A stretch of DNA of 64,000 nt from Trichostrongylus colubriformis. Taxonomy: Eukaryota > Nematoda > Chromadorea > Rhabditida > Trichostrongylidae. The stretch spans positions 4,267,725 through 4,331,724 of the forward strand of contig OZ022260.1 in NCBI GenBank assembly GCA_963978905.1, given 5' to 3'. The position numbers were made by a program, and so were the translations under genes. Below the pieces are notes generated by a model. The model was given only the letters and a program-made list of their open reading frames with translations. It did not search any database and was not told the DNA's origin. The stretch's first letter is position 1. Each line of letters starts with the position of its first letter. Shown in pieces: positions 1-10,810 of this stretch.

Positions 1-12
1 CTTATATAAATA
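1..12 (+). promoter_or_regulatory. TATA box of secreted-peptide gene copy 1
   Basis: The sequence TATATAAATAG lies about 30 bases before the start codon at 41. The same box precedes copy 3 (7110-7120), and the variant TATATAAACAG precedes copy 2. Spacing predicts transcription starting only a few bases before the ATG, so the 5' leader would be very short unless a spliced leader is added. Confidence 0.6.
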
Positions 13-40
13 GGGCAGTGGGAAAGACAGGCAACCAGTC

Positions 41-792
41 ATGTGGTGCTTCTACTTCCTTAGCCTTGCTCTTTTGATCGGATTCTATAACGGAATGGTC
101 AACGCGGTAAGTTGATACCCACATCAGGCCGTGGCTTGGAGCCCAGAGGGTACAGCATCAATTTCCTGTTTAGTTGTAATACGAAATTTCAAAGCATGCC
201 CATACGAAAATTCGTATATTGCACTGTTCCTATCGTAACAATACAATCAAATCAAGACGTGGCGCTCAACAATACAATCAAATCAAGACGTGGCGCTTCA
301 CGTAATGGGAATATTTCTCTATCTTAAACGTCGAGTTCCACGCGGCACAACCATTTTTTGTTAGCATTCATGAAGCTGGGCATGGAATTGAGAGCAGCGC
401 TCTTTCGTAGCCACGCTCGAAGGTGAAAGGAGTAGCGCTGAAAGGTAGAAGGGAGAAATCGTTATTGTTAAAATATGAAACCAGCCTGAAGTGATACATT
501 TCGCTACCATATCCAGAGATCTAAGACCTTTCAAGACCCCATAATCATAGATGATTCTCTTTAGCAACGAGTTAAACAATATGCCACTTTTCAGAGACCA
601 TCATATACTGACATGTATAGAAATCTGATGACGAATTCGAGGTCTCGTGTGACGTTCGCACCGTGGAAGTGGACTACGACGACGACCCCAGAAAGTGTTC
701 CCGAAGCCCTAGAAGGTGTTGCCGAAGATGGAAATCTCGGGGAGAACCTCGTTCCTGATAACAATGATGAAGGTTATGGGGAAGCCAACTGA
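41..792 (+). CDS. small secreted peptide, copy 1 (2 exons: 41-106, 595-792)
   Basis: Exon 1 encodes a 22-residue signal peptide (starts MWCFYFLSLALL, ends NGMVNA) and stops at a GTAAGT donor at 107. The acceptor TTTTCAG at 588-594 opens exon 2 in phase 0, which runs 65 codons to TGA at 790-792. The mature peptide begins RPSYTDMYRN, has a WKWTTTTTPES segment and an acidic tail ending YGEAN. It has no cysteine. I do not recognise the family. Product length is 87 residues. The 488-bp intron is shorter than the 522-bp intron of the other two copies and carries a tandem duplication of about 28 bp (around 240-300). A secreted product, possibly of gland or excretory origin, is inference from the signal peptide only. 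Confidence 0.7.
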
Positions 793-818
793 AGTGCTCT
801 ACATTTTAGTGCAGAATT

Positions 819-824
819 AATAAA
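819..824 (+). terminator. polyadenylation signal AATAAA of copy 1
   Basis: A canonical AATAAA lies 27 bases after the stop codon of copy 1. The equivalent hexamer is present after copies 2 and 3. Confidence 0.6.
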
Positions 825-1155
825 TGTTTCTTCGTAGGGTGCGCTGTAGATATTGACATGCACGATATAAGTAATCTTTGAATGAGTAATCTTCATGTGA
901 TCATCTATTGTTATCATCAGGGCAAGAAAATGATGGGATAATTGAAAAGAAGTTCCGGAGGGGAATCTTTAAAAAGAGTTGGCTTAATTTCCGTTTTTTT
1001 TTTTGTTTCGCACGAGCTTTTTCACGGGATAGATTTCTGCCTGAATTTTATTGGTAGTGCATTACTTGCGCAATTCTCAATTTCAGGCTACGACGAGACG
1101 GTCTGAGATTTGTGTACCCGTATAATATTGCTGCATATCGATGGCAGAACAAGTA

Positions 1156-1997
1156 TTAGGTTGCCTCAAAAGTCTTCTAGAGGTTTTTCCAAAAATCAAT
1201 AGCTCTTGTTTACTTCGAGGCTGATCTAGGCGGTTCAGGAATATGGTAAAGCATTATCTAAGCCATCTAGGAAAGAATATATTGATCCGCCAGATTCCGT
1301 GGAGAAAGCTACATTGATCTACTATATGTGGTCTTGCGGCACCAAAGCGACGGAAGCTGGTCACTCCATCAACACTGCATTGGGCAAGAAATGTGTGTGC
1401 TAAGAGACCGTATGCAGTTGGTTCATCAGCTTCAGCAAGGGAGTGATTGACATGGAAGGCAAAGCACGCTCAGGACGACTCATACCTCTAAGACGCGGAA
1501 GGAATGCCTTTCCAAGCGGTGCTGGTACAGGGTGATACAGTCACCCCTGCCGTATGCACCCACCAGCTCCAGCAGCTCGCCGTAGCTGTTCGAGAAAATT
1601 GCCGGAAAAGTCCGCGGTCACCATTCTTCATGACGACGCCCGCTCCCATTTCGCGAAAATTCCCAGGCTAAGTTATAGGAGCTCGGCTGGGATGTGCTGC
1701 CCCACCCGCCATACTCTCCAGACATTACTTCTTCTGACTATCATCTTACCCATCCTCTTGAATCCTGTGGCCAAGAGAAAATTCGTTGATTATGGCTTGC
1801 TTGCAAAGGCGGTCCTTGACTTCTTCGACTCTCAGAATCCAGAATTATGGGAGGAGGGAATCAACGGTCTACCTATGAGAGGGCAGAGTGTTGCCGATAA
1901 CAATGGTGAATACGTTGCTGCCTGATTTTTAATTGTTGGAAAAAATAATAAAAAGTGATGATCGAAAAAACCCTACAAGACTTTTGGGACAACCTAA
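1156..1997 (+). mobile_element. dead mariner-like element, copy 1
   Basis: Terminal inverted repeats start TTAGGTTGCCTCAAAAGTCT and end with the complement of TTAGGTTGTCCCAAAAGTCT, flanked by TA, the mariner target. Length is 842 bp against about 1.3 kb for an intact mariner. Coding remnants are on the + strand. Confidence 0.75.
1554..1925 (+). pseudogene. mariner transposase remnant
   Basis: Frameshifted remnant of the C-terminal half of a mariner (DD34D) transposase. TILHDDARSHFAK corresponds to the second-Asp region. The last 50 residues (ending NPELWEEGINGLPMRG and NNGEYVAA) match the usual C-terminal helix of mariner transposases. The region of the third catalytic Asp is out of frame, so the protein is inactive. 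Confidence 0.65.
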
Positions 1998-2407
1998 TAC
2001 TACTCTTGCTTGGCGAATTAATTGGTATTTTAATCACGCATCTGATTTCTTATTTCAATTCGAATCGAAATTTTTACACCGTTACTTCAAAGCGGCTAAC
2101 CTCATCGCTAAGCTCATCGGATGACGAGGTGTGATTGCAGTCCTTCTTAGTGTATTTCATCCATGACTCCAGACTGAAATACAAACGACGGAAATATTTG
2201 TGAAGAACAAGATATAGACAGTTATAAACAAGAGCGGGGTAACTATGAATAATAGTATTTAGTGAAAAGCTAATAGCTTTCCGTAAAATTTAAAGTTCAA
2301 AATTGTGAAATTCAAGTTTTACTTTAAAGTATAACTAACCCACTTTTTCTATCGCATCATGGCGTGATGCGAAGCCTCGTTGTGCTCCTTCGGGGGCGCA
2401 GCGAGGA

Positions 2408-2625
2408 TCGCCAACAAAATTTAGGTGGGAATTCCACCACGCCAAAACGGCGCGTGCGAAACAGAAAACGAAAATTAAGCGAGCCATTTGTTACAAGTCC
2501 CCCAAAAAAGTTTCCTTTAATTATTTCGTTTTCTTGCCCTGTCGATATCAGTAGATGATCACACGAAGATCCAGTCGTGTTTTGTTATGTCGTGCATTTC
2601 AATATCTACAGCGCGCCCTTGTAGA
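2408..2625. other. short unique junction DNA
   Basis: This stretch separates the end of the direct duplication from the 3' end of gene copy 2. I see no gene or repeat signature in it. Confidence 0.4.
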
Positions 2626-2630
2626 AAACA

Positions 2631-2636
2631 TTTATT
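2631..2636 (-). terminator. polyadenylation signal of copy 2
   Basis: TTTATT on the + strand, AATAAA on the - strand, lies 27 bases beyond the stop codon of copy 2. Confidence 0.6.
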
Positions 2637-2662
2637 GGTTCTGCAGTAAAATGTGTAGCACT

Positions 2663-3448
2663 TCAGTTGGCTTCTTCATAACCTTCTTCCGTGTTATCAG
2701 GAACGGGGTTCTCCCCGAGATTTCCATCTTCGGCAACACCTTCTAGGGCTTCGGGGACACTTTCTGGGGTCGTCGTCGTAGTCCATTTCCACGGTGCGAA
2801 CGTCACACGAGACCTCGAATTCGTCATCAGATTTCTATACATGTCAGTATATGATGGTCTCTGAAAACTGGCATATGGCTCAACTCGTTCGCTAAAGAGA
2901 ATCATCCATGAATATGAGGTCTTGAAAGGCCATGGAGCTCTGGATATGGTGGTGTCTCAGCGAAATGTTCTAAATCTAGCGTTATCATATGCGGAGCACT
3001 CACTCGACCTTTTGTGAGATCACTTCAGGCTGGTTTCATAATTTAACAACAACAATCTCTCCCTTCCACCTTTCAGCACTACTCCTTTCAACCTTCGAGC
3101 GTGGCTACGAAAGAGCGCTGCTCTCAATTCCATGCCCAGCTTCATGAATGCTAACAAAAAATGGTTGTGCCGCGTGGAACTCGACGTTTAAGATAGAGAA
3201 ATATTCCCATTACGTGAAATTCCTCACAGCGTCTTGATTTGATTGTATTGTTACGATAGGAACAGTGCAATATACGAATTTTCGTATGGGCATGCTCCGA
3301 AATTTCGTATTACAACTAAACAGGAAATTGATGCTGTACCCTCTGGGCTCCAAGCCACGGCCTAATGTGGGTATCAACTTACCGCGTTGACCATTCCGTT
3401 ATAGAATCCGATCAAAAGAGCAAGGCTAAGGAAGTAGAAGCACCACAT
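2663..3448 (-). CDS. small secreted peptide, copy 2 (exons 3383-3448, 2663-2860)
   Basis: Inverted copy of the gene at 41-792, with the same 22-residue signal exon, GTAAGT donor, TTTTCAG acceptor and 65-residue second exon in phase 0. The tail differs slightly from copy 1 (PVPDNTEEGYEEAN) but the frame is intact. The intron is 522 bp, as in copy 3. Its promoter faces that of copy 3 across a spacer of about 3.7 kb, so the two are divergently transcribed from within a large palindrome. It is potentially functional. The function is unknown. Confidence 0.7.
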
Positions 3449-3477
3449 GACTGGTTGCCTGTCTTTCCCACTGCCCT

Positions 3478-3488
3478 GTTTATATAAG
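3478..3488 (-). promoter_or_regulatory. TATA box of secreted-peptide gene copy 2
   Basis: TATATAAACAG on the - strand, about 30 bases before the ATG of copy 2. It differs from the TATATAAATAG of the other two copies at one base. Confidence 0.55.
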
Positions 3489-3734
3489 GCTGGATACGTG
3501 CAGTATTGCAATCCCACGAACATAGCACTCCTGCTGTATAAATGGTTGCTGCACTTTTAACATCCCACAAGCTCAGCATGTTACAGGAGCGTTTCCCTTA
3601 TTTCAAGAAAGTTCAATTCTAACGCCTGCTCCAAGCATAGTCAGTATGTGGTCAGTTCACAAAAGTGTCGACACGCACCTGTTCAATTTACCCGTTGAGC
3701 CGTTGATAAGCATATGCAGCAGCTACCCATTAAT

Positions 3735-3808
3735 ATCTCTACTATATATAAATGCTTCGTCTGTCTGTACGTCCCTCCGTCTGTCCGTCCGTCTGTCACG
3801 AAATTAGG
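3735..3808 (+). mobile_element. Helitron-like 5' terminus with GTCT/GTCC microsatellite
   Basis: TCTCTACTATATATAAATGC is followed by a (GTCT/GTCC)-rich tract and TCACGAAATT. The same end recurs at 6793-6871, 37955-38090, 39126-39168 and 49500-49600. A 5' TC, an AT-rich start and adjoining internal tandem repeats are typical of non-autonomous Helitrons or Helentrons. I did not identify a CTRR 3' end, so the class is tentative. Confidence 0.4.
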
Positions 3809-3819
3809 TATGATATGAA

Positions 3820-4270
3820 AAACGACCTGTGGAGATGGGGACAAGTGTGGTATGGGTAGAGCATGGGACAAGAAGTAAGTCCACACATGGGCCAAGTTAA
3901 GCATGCCCACGGTGGGCGGGGCGTGCCGCGGAATGTTCCGTTTTCGGACCGAAACTTGTGAATTGGGTTTGAGCGTGCCCCAACCGTTGCGGAAAGATGG
4001 ATTTGAGTCAGGGAAGAGTTTGCGAAAGCCATGAAAGAGACCTGGGCAGAGTGGGCGGATCATCTGTAGCGGTGGGCGGAGTGGAAGTAACATAAAAAAC
4101 GATACGTGGAGATGGAGTAAATTTTGGAAAGGGTAGGGCATGGGACAGGAAGTAAGGTGCACACATGAACCATATCAGGCTCCACCCTTGGTGGGCGGAG
4201 CGTACACTGAATACTCTGTCCTCAAGAAAATGAATAATACCGATCGACCTATTAGCGTCCATGGTGTTTC
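3820..4270. repeat. GC-rich satellite-like segment with GTGGGCGG palindromes
   Basis: Two roughly 200-bp units, each with short palindromes around CCCACGGTGGGCGG and a conserved GGAGATGG...CATGGGACA block. Related units occur inverted at 5790-6160 and at 37000-37480, and resemble the 250-bp satellite at 54.4-58.3 kb. Confidence 0.5.
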
Positions 4271-4279
4271 GCGCACGGT

Positions 4280-5780
4280 AGCCGATTTTCGGGCAGGCTC
4301 ATGATTGGGTCCACATGACAAATATTTACGAAGCTGACAATTAACAGAAACACTATACTTCGCTTTAGAAAAATCAACCACTCATGTGTCCCGTACTTAG
4401 TCTCGACCTTTTTTTTCTGAAAGATCTCACATATAATGAATATGGATTTATTTCCTTTCAAACTACTTGTTTTGCATTGCTTCACGAAGCATTCGGAAGA
4501 ATTTTTCTGTTCCTTCAAAAAATATGTTTCATGTTCGGCGTGGCTACGATTCAGATTGAATAGCGAGACTACGTGATAAGGGCCCAGGTGACTTCATTTC
4601 ACAGTTTAATTGCTGAACAGCTATTCGAGTAATCCGGTCAAAAATATTTGCAGTCTCTACTCACTACCTATACTTGACGTCTCACCACCCTTTCAACTGA
4701 TTGACGAAAAAATTTTCTTTCCTTGAAGAAGTTGTCAAAAATCATCGAGTTGTGGCGGAAGAACCGAATTCGGAAAAAGAGCGAGCTGTCTTCCCAAGAA
4801 ACTGATTGGAGGAGGTTAAAGAGGAGAGTCGGGGCTATAGAAGGCACATAATGAATGATTGGTCTTTCGGTGTGAATAGGATTGTGTTTCAATCAACTGC
4901 CGGTTTGGTCAGTTTATTGTTAAAAGGCCAACCACTTCGAAAAAGATCTGCTGGATTTTATTTTATGAATTTTATCCGATAGCCTTTGCGGAAGAGGTTT
5001 TGAATGGACGGCGTTGATGATCGTTTCCAGGTCTCAAGAAGGTAATATTATTTTATAAGATTTCCCAATTCCGTGACACTACCGTATGTCCTAAAAAAGG
5101 TTGAGTCTGCTCGAGAAACATTTTTGAGAGACACGATCCCTTCCCGGTTGATGCATAAGTGGATCTGCTCAAACCGCCTCCCCTTCCCCCTCTCACCAGA
5201 AAAGGAAAAGCGGATTACTCGATAATGATATTGCTTCATAGTACAAAGTAGAAATACCAACCAGAAATTTTTCAATTGGATCAGAATTTCCTCAAAGTAA
5301 AGGGACCGTCATGGAGTGTTCGGAGAAAATTTCAAAACACGACCTACCACTTCTATCCCCTCCTCCAGAATTGCTCGGTCCATGCCTGATCATGGCCTTA
5401 GTTCTAGCAAATCCACACTTTCCCAAATCCGAGATAGCGCTGTGGCTAACGGAGAGCACATGTTTGCCGACACATAGGAGCTTCAACATTACAAGCTTTA
5501 GTTGATTTTTCAGAATGAAATACAGTGTTTTTATCAATTGTCAGTTTGGTCACTTTTTGTCATGAGGACCCACTCACTGGCCAGCTCGGAAATTGGCCAA
5601 ATTGCAACATATCCAAAAATTGGACATGAAATTTTGTAGAGCACAAAATTTCTCTTGAACGATCTATAATTCCGAACGAACTTGTAGATCAGAAAAATTT
5701 TCGTCCGCAAAAACGATACTTACGGAATGACCCAGTTGATGTGGTTTATATACATACCAGTTGGCTGGCGCACACTACCG
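4280..5780. other. spacer between inverted arms, no gene recognised
   Basis: AT-rich DNA separating the two arms of the large inverted repeat. Open frames are short on both strands with no convincing splice sites, and I see no repeat family from elsewhere in the window. Confidence 0.4.
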
Positions 5781-6164
5781 TGCTCGAAACACCATGGACG
5801 CTAATAGGTCGATCGGTAGTTCATTTTTTTTCATTTTCAATCAATCAGAGTATTCAGTGTACGCTCCGCCCACCATGGGTGGGGTCTGATATGGTTCATG
5901 TGTGCACCTTACTTCCTGCCCCATGCTCTACCCTTTCCAATATTTACTCCATCTCCACGGATTGTTTTTATGTTACTTCCAAACTCCGCCCACCACTACA
6001 GATGATCCGCCCACTCTGTCCAGGTCTCTTTCATGGCTTTCGCAAACTCTTCCCTGACTCCAAACCATCTTTCCGCCATGGTTGGGGCACGTTCAAACCC
6101 AATTCACAATTTTCGGTCCGAAAACGCAACATTCCGCGGCACGCCTCACCCACCGTGGGCATGC

Positions 6165-6702
6165 TCAAAGGCATCATTAGGGGAAAGTCGGACGAAAAGT
6201 AAAAGAAGTAGTGCATATGAAAGTCGAGATGCCTAGTAGCAGGACAGTGGAGGAAAAACGGATGGAAATGGCCAAAATCACGAGAAATAGGTTTCCACCG
6301 TTGATTCTCGACGCGGGAGGGAAGTAGTCTGATCTATTTTTCCATAGGCATGTTGCCAAGTAAACACAAGGGAATGTTTGGAATTACGACAGCATCTTTT
6401 TTTGGAGTGAGCTTCAAGTTAAAACTGCGAAAGCGCGCCGCAAAACCTTCGATTCTGCCGCATCTCCTTGGCCGCTCCCACCCCAGTCGATCGGGAATTA
6501 CGTCACCGAGAGGCGGGCTCAAGAAATCAAATGGAGGCGGGATCAAGAAATCAATGATCCCTTGCGCCGTTTCTACAGCTCGGAGGGGCGCTTTTTCACC
6601 GGGATTTCGCCACAGATAGCCTTTCTAGGCCCAGGACTACCATGTGAGTTACTTCCTGTAGGGATTTCTCCATTACCGCGTTACCCCTAATGCTGTCTTT
6701 AA
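6165..6702 (-). mobile_element. TTAA-flanked element, family 2 (538 bp)
   Basis: The ends read AGGCATCATTAGGGG and CCCCTAATGCTGTCT, abutting TCAA on the left and TTAA on the right. A second copy at 23343-23903 has clean TTAA on both sides. The inverted-repeat partner carries a single TTAA at 3897-3900 and no insert. TTAA target sites point to piggyBac-type transposition. No transposase is visible, so it is non-autonomous. Confidence 0.65.
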
Positions 6703-6792
6703 TTTCTTCCACGTGTGGACTTACTTCTTGTCCCATGCCCTACCCATACCACACTTGTCACCATTTCCACAGCTCGTTTTTCATATCCTACC

Positions 6793-6871
6793 TAATTTCG
6801 TGACAGACGGACGGACAGACGGAGGGACGTACAGACAGACGAAGCATTTATATATAGTAGAGATATTAATG
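6793..6871 (-). mobile_element. Helitron-like terminus, inverted copy
   Basis: Reverse complement of the terminus at 3735-3808 (GACGGACGGACAGACGG... then TATATATAGTAGAGATAT). It is part of the right arm of the large inverted repeat. Confidence 0.4.
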
Positions 6872-7147
6872 GGTAGCTGCTGCATATGCTTATCAACGGC
6901 TCAACGGGTAAATTTACTCGGGAACAGGTGCGTGTCGACACTTTTGTGAACTGACCACATATTGACTATGCTTGGGGCAGGCGTTAGACTTGAAATAAGG
7001 GAAACGCTCTTGTACCATGCCGAGCTTGTGGGATGTTAAAAGTGCAGAAACCATTTATACAGCAGGAGTGCTATGCTCGTGGGATTGCAATACTGCACGT
7101 ATCCAGCCTTATATAAATAGGGCAGTGGGAAAGACAGGCAACCAGTC

Positions 7148-7933
7148 ATGTGGTGCTTCTACTTCCTTAGCCTTGCTCTTTTGATCGGATTCTATAACGG
7201 AATGGTCAACGCGGTAAGTTGATACCCACATCAGGCCGTGGCTTGGAGCCCAGAGGGTACAGCATCAATTTCCTGTTTAGTGGTAATACGAAATTTCGGA
7301 GCATGCCCATACGAAAATTCGTATATTGCACTGTTCCTATCGTAACAATACAATCAAATCAAGACGCTGTGAGGAATTTCACGTAATGGGAATATTTCTC
7401 TATCTTAAACGTCGAGTTCCACGCGGCACAACCATTTTTTGTTAGCATTCATGAAGCTGGGCATGGAATTGAGAGCAGCGCTCTTTCGTAGCCACGCTCG
7501 AAGGTTGAAAGGAGTAGTGCTGAAAGGTGGAAGGGAGAGATTGTTGTTGTTAAAATATGAAACCAGCCTGAAGTGATCTCACAAAAGGTCGAGTGAGTGC
7601 TTCGCATGTGATAACGCTAGATTTAGAACATTTCGCTGAGACACCACCATATCCAGAGCTCCATGGTCTTTCAAGACCTCATATTCATGGATGATTCTCT
7701 TAAGCGAATGAGTTGAACCATATGCCAGTTTTCAGAGACCATCATATACTGACATGTATAGAAATCTGATGACGAATTCGAGGTCTCGTGTGACGTTCGC
7801 ACCGTGGAAGTGGACTACGACGACGACCCCAGAAAGTGTTCCCGAAGCCCTAGAAGGTGGTGCCGAAGATGGAAATCTCGGGGAGAACCTCGTTCCTGAT
7901 AACACTGATGAAGGTTATGGGGAAGCCAACTGA
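7148..7933 (+). CDS. small secreted peptide, copy 3 (exons 7148-7213, 7736-7933)
   Basis: Same architecture as copy 1: 22-residue signal exon, GTAAGT donor at 7214, TTTTCAG acceptor, 65-codon second exon ending in TGA at 7931-7933. One visible amino-acid change from copy 1 is GVAED to GGAED. A TATA box lies at 7110-7120 and AATAAA at 7960-7965. It shares the 522-bp intron length with copy 2 and the downstream mariner with copy 1, so it belongs to both the inverted and the direct duplication. Confidence 0.7.
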
Positions 7934-8642
7934 AGTGCTCTACATTTTAGTGCAGAATTAATAAATGTTTCTTCGTAGGGCGCGCTGTAGATATTGACAT
8001 GCACGATATAAGTAATCTTTGAATGAGTAATCTTCTTGTGATCATCTACTGATATCATCAGGGCAAGAAAATGATGGGATAATTAAAAAGAAATTCCGGA
8101 GGGGAGTCTTTAAGAAGAGTGTGTTTAATTTCCGTTTTTTTTTGTTTCGCACGAGCTTTTTCACGGGATAGATTTCTGCCTGAATTTTATTGGTAGTGCA
8201 TTACTTGCGCAATTCTCAATTTCAAGCTACGACGAGACGGTCTGAGATTTGTGTACCCGTATAATATTGCTGCATATCGATGGCAGAACAAGTATTAGGT
8301 TGCCCCAAAAGTCTTCTAGGATTTTTCCAAAAAATCAATAGCTCTTGTTTACTTCGAGGCAGATCTAGGCGGTTTAGGAATATGGTGAAGCATTCTCTAA
8401 GCTATCTAGGAAAGAATATATTGATCCGCCAGATTCCGTGGAGAAAGCTACATTGATCTACTATATGTGGTCTTGCGGCACCAAAGCGACGGAAGCTGGT
8501 CACTCCATCAACACTGCATTGGGCAAGAAATGTGTGTGCTAAGAGACCGTATGCAATTGGTTCATCAGCTTCAGCAAGGGAGTGATTGACATGGAAGGAA
8601 AACCACGCTCGTGACGACTCATACCTCTAAGACGCGGAAGGA

Positions 8643-9377
8643 ATGCTTTTTCAAGAGGTGCTGGTACAGGGCGATACACTCACCCCTGCCGTATGCACCC
8701 AACAGCTCCAGCAGCTCGCCGTAGCTGTTCGAGAAAATTGCCGGAAAAGTCCGCGGTCACGCTTCTTCATGACGACGCCCGCTCCCATTTCGCGAAAAGT
8801 TCCCAGGCTAAGTTATAGGAGCTCGGCTGGGATGTGCTCCCCCACCCGCCATACTCTCCAAGCTCCAGCAGCTCGCCGTAGCTGTTCGAGAAAATTGCCG
8901 GAAAAGTCCGCGGTCACCCTTCTTCATGACGACGCCCGCTCCCATTTCGCGAAAACCCAGGCTAAGTTATAGGAGCTCGGCTGGGATGTGCTCCCCCACC
9001 CGCCATACTCTCCAAGCTCCAGCAGCTCGCCGTAGCTGTTCGAGAAAAGTGCCGGAAAAGGTCCGCGGTCACCCTTCTTCATGACGACGCCCGCTCCCAT
9101 TTCGCGAGAAGTTCCCAGGCTAAGTTATAGGAGCTCTGCTGGGATGTGCTGCCCCACCCACCATACTCTCCAGACATTACTTCTTCTGGCTATCACCTTA
9201 CCCATCCTCTTGAATCCTGTGGCCAAGAGAAAATTCATTGATTATGGCTTGCTTGCAAAGGCGGTCGTTGACTTCTTCGACTCTCAGAATCCAGAGTTAT
9301 GGGAGGAGGGAATCAACGGTCTACCTATGAGAGGGCAGAGTGTTGCCGATAACAACGGTGAATACGTTGCTGCCTGA
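8643..9377 (+). pseudogene. mariner transposase remnant with internal triplication
   Basis: Equivalent of the remnant at 1554-1925, frameshifted within the repeated block and reopening in the C-terminal part (NPELWEEGINGLPMRG). The segment with the LHDDARSHFAK-type motif is present three times, so the reading frame is broken into two pieces (8643-8972 and 9081-9377). Confidence 0.6.
8704..9170 (+). repeat. three tandem copies of a ~155-bp transposase segment
   Basis: Units start with AGCTCCAGCAGCTCGCCGTA at 8704, 8861 and 9015 (periods 157 and 154). The duplicate mariner at 1156-1997 has one copy (from 1563), so the expansion followed the segmental duplication. Confidence 0.85.
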
Positions 9378-9848
9378 TTTTTGATTGTTGGAAAAAAATA
9401 ATAAAAAGTGATGATCGAAAAAACCCTACAAGACTTTTGGGACAACCTAATACTACTCTTGCTTGGCGAATTAATTGGTATTAATCACGCATCTGATTTC
9501 TTATTTCAATTCGAATCGAAATTTTTACACCGTTACTTCAAAGCGGCTAACCTCATCGCTAAGCTCATCGGATGACGAGGTGTGATTGCAGTCCTTCTTA
9601 GTGTATTTCATCCATGACTCCAGACTGAAATACAAACGACGGAAATATTTGTGAAGAACAAGATATAGACAGTTATAAACAAGAGCGGGGTAACTATGAA
9701 TAATAGTATTTAGTGAAAAGCTAATAGCTTTCCGTAAAATTTAAAGTTCAAAATTGTGAAATTCAAGTTTTACTTTAAAATATAACTAACCCACTTTTTC
9801 TATCGCATCATGGCGTGATGCGAAGCCTCTTCGGGGGCGCAGCGAGGA

Positions 9849-10261
9849 CTTAGGGGAGGGGGTGTAGGCTTCTCTAATGGGACGTACAAGGAAGATTGAT
9901 TTTTCTCATTTCCACCTAGTTATGTATTTGTCCACTCCGACTCTCATGTAAAAATTTCACGCGAAAAATTAAAATTTAGCACAGGAACGTCGCCTCAATG
10001 TTTCATCCATGCGGGTGAGGTAGGCAGGCCTTGAGGGATGTGTAGTAAAGCGGCGGCAGTCTGCGAGTCCTTCCAGATCACAAATTTTGGTTTCTTTCCT
10101 ACATTGCGTCCCGAGCTCGTAGAAACCGTCGTTCTGCCCCTACCCCGTGTAGACCCACCCACCTAACGGGCCTGGAGGAAACTATTAGGGGACTGTGGTT
10201 ACAAGTATGCTAAATTATGGGCAAAAGCTTCGGGACTCGAGTCCGCGCTCCATGCTGGGAA
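9849..10261. other. unassigned DNA
   Basis: No supported gene. A G-rich start (CTTAGGGGAGGGGG) and fragments resembling diverged arms of the TTAA foldback family near the end. Confidence 0.3.
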
Positions 10262-10409
10262 GGGATTCATTTCTGCGGGATTTCGGTTTTTTGAGCGTAA
10301 AACTGCATGTGGCCCATGGTGAACAAGTGAAACATGACTGTATGAGGATAAAAATGCCCAGACTTCCGTGGAATCGTTCACGAAAAAATGAGTTTCTTCA
10401 AAGGTCTCT

Positions 10410-10580
10410 TTAAAGGAATCGTCCACGGAAAAACGAGTTTTTCTGTCACTCATAGCCACATGCAAGGTTTCACGCGAAAACGTGAGAGTTCGGAAAAGAC
10501 CCGTACCGTCTTCCGCCGCGGTTAGGAATGGAGGCTGGGACTGTTTACGTAACTTTCTGTTCCTACAATGCGCCTCCTGT
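10410..10580 (+). mobile_element. TTAA foldback element, truncated copy
   Basis: Begins TTAAAGGAATCGTCCACGGA and follows the left-arm consensus (TTTCACGCGAAAA, TTACGTAACTTTCTGTTCC) to about 10580, where the right arm is missing. A diverged related arm precedes it from about 10262. Confidence 0.6.
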
Positions 10581-10810
10581 TCCTACAATGGGATCTAGTT
10601 CACTATTTCATACCAGCTCTTGGTATTAGACCAATTTAGTGAAATCCGCAACGGAGGTAATGGATGAGTGCATGGCGCATTCCATCAGTGAATCTTTGAG
10701 AAGAGGATAATGGGATGGAAAGTAAGGATGGGTAAGCATTTTTTAGGACACCTTATAAAATTGCTATTGTGAATCTGCTTTGCTTGTGGTGGTTGGTGGT
10801 TGTAGTTCTG

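Larger units (their letters stand above)
1..2407 (+). repeat. segmental duplication, unit A (pairs with 7108-9848)
   Basis: From the TATA box through the gene, its 3' flank, a dead mariner and flanking DNA, this stretch matches 7108-9848 in the same orientation with scattered substitutions and small indels. The match ends within GGGGGCGCAGCGAGGA, where the two copies diverge. The mariner occupies the same site in both, so it was inserted before duplication. Confidence 0.8.
2630..4270. repeat. large inverted repeat, left arm
   Basis: This arm contains gene copy 2, its upstream DNA, a Helitron-like terminus and a GC-rich satellite-like segment. It is matched in reverse by 5790-7990. The arms are close in sequence apart from a 538-bp insertion in the right arm. 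About 1.5 kb of unrelated DNA separates them. Confidence 0.75.
5790..7990. repeat. large inverted repeat, right arm
   Basis: Reverse complement of 2630-4270, holding gene copy 3. It is interrupted by the TTAA-flanked element at 6165-6702, which is absent from the left arm. The outer part (7108-7990) also belongs to the direct duplication of 1-2407. Confidence 0.75.
8295..9450 (+). mobile_element. dead mariner-like element, copy 2
   Basis: Same element and same insertion site as 1156-1997, with TA flanks and TTAGGTTGCC termini. It is 1156 bp because an internal block is present three times. Confidence 0.75.
7108..9848 (+). repeat. segmental duplication, unit B (pairs with 1-2407)
   Basis: Direct copy of 1-2407. 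The size difference is explained mainly by a 34-bp intron difference and by two extra copies of a 155-bp internal segment in the mariner. Confidence 0.8.
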
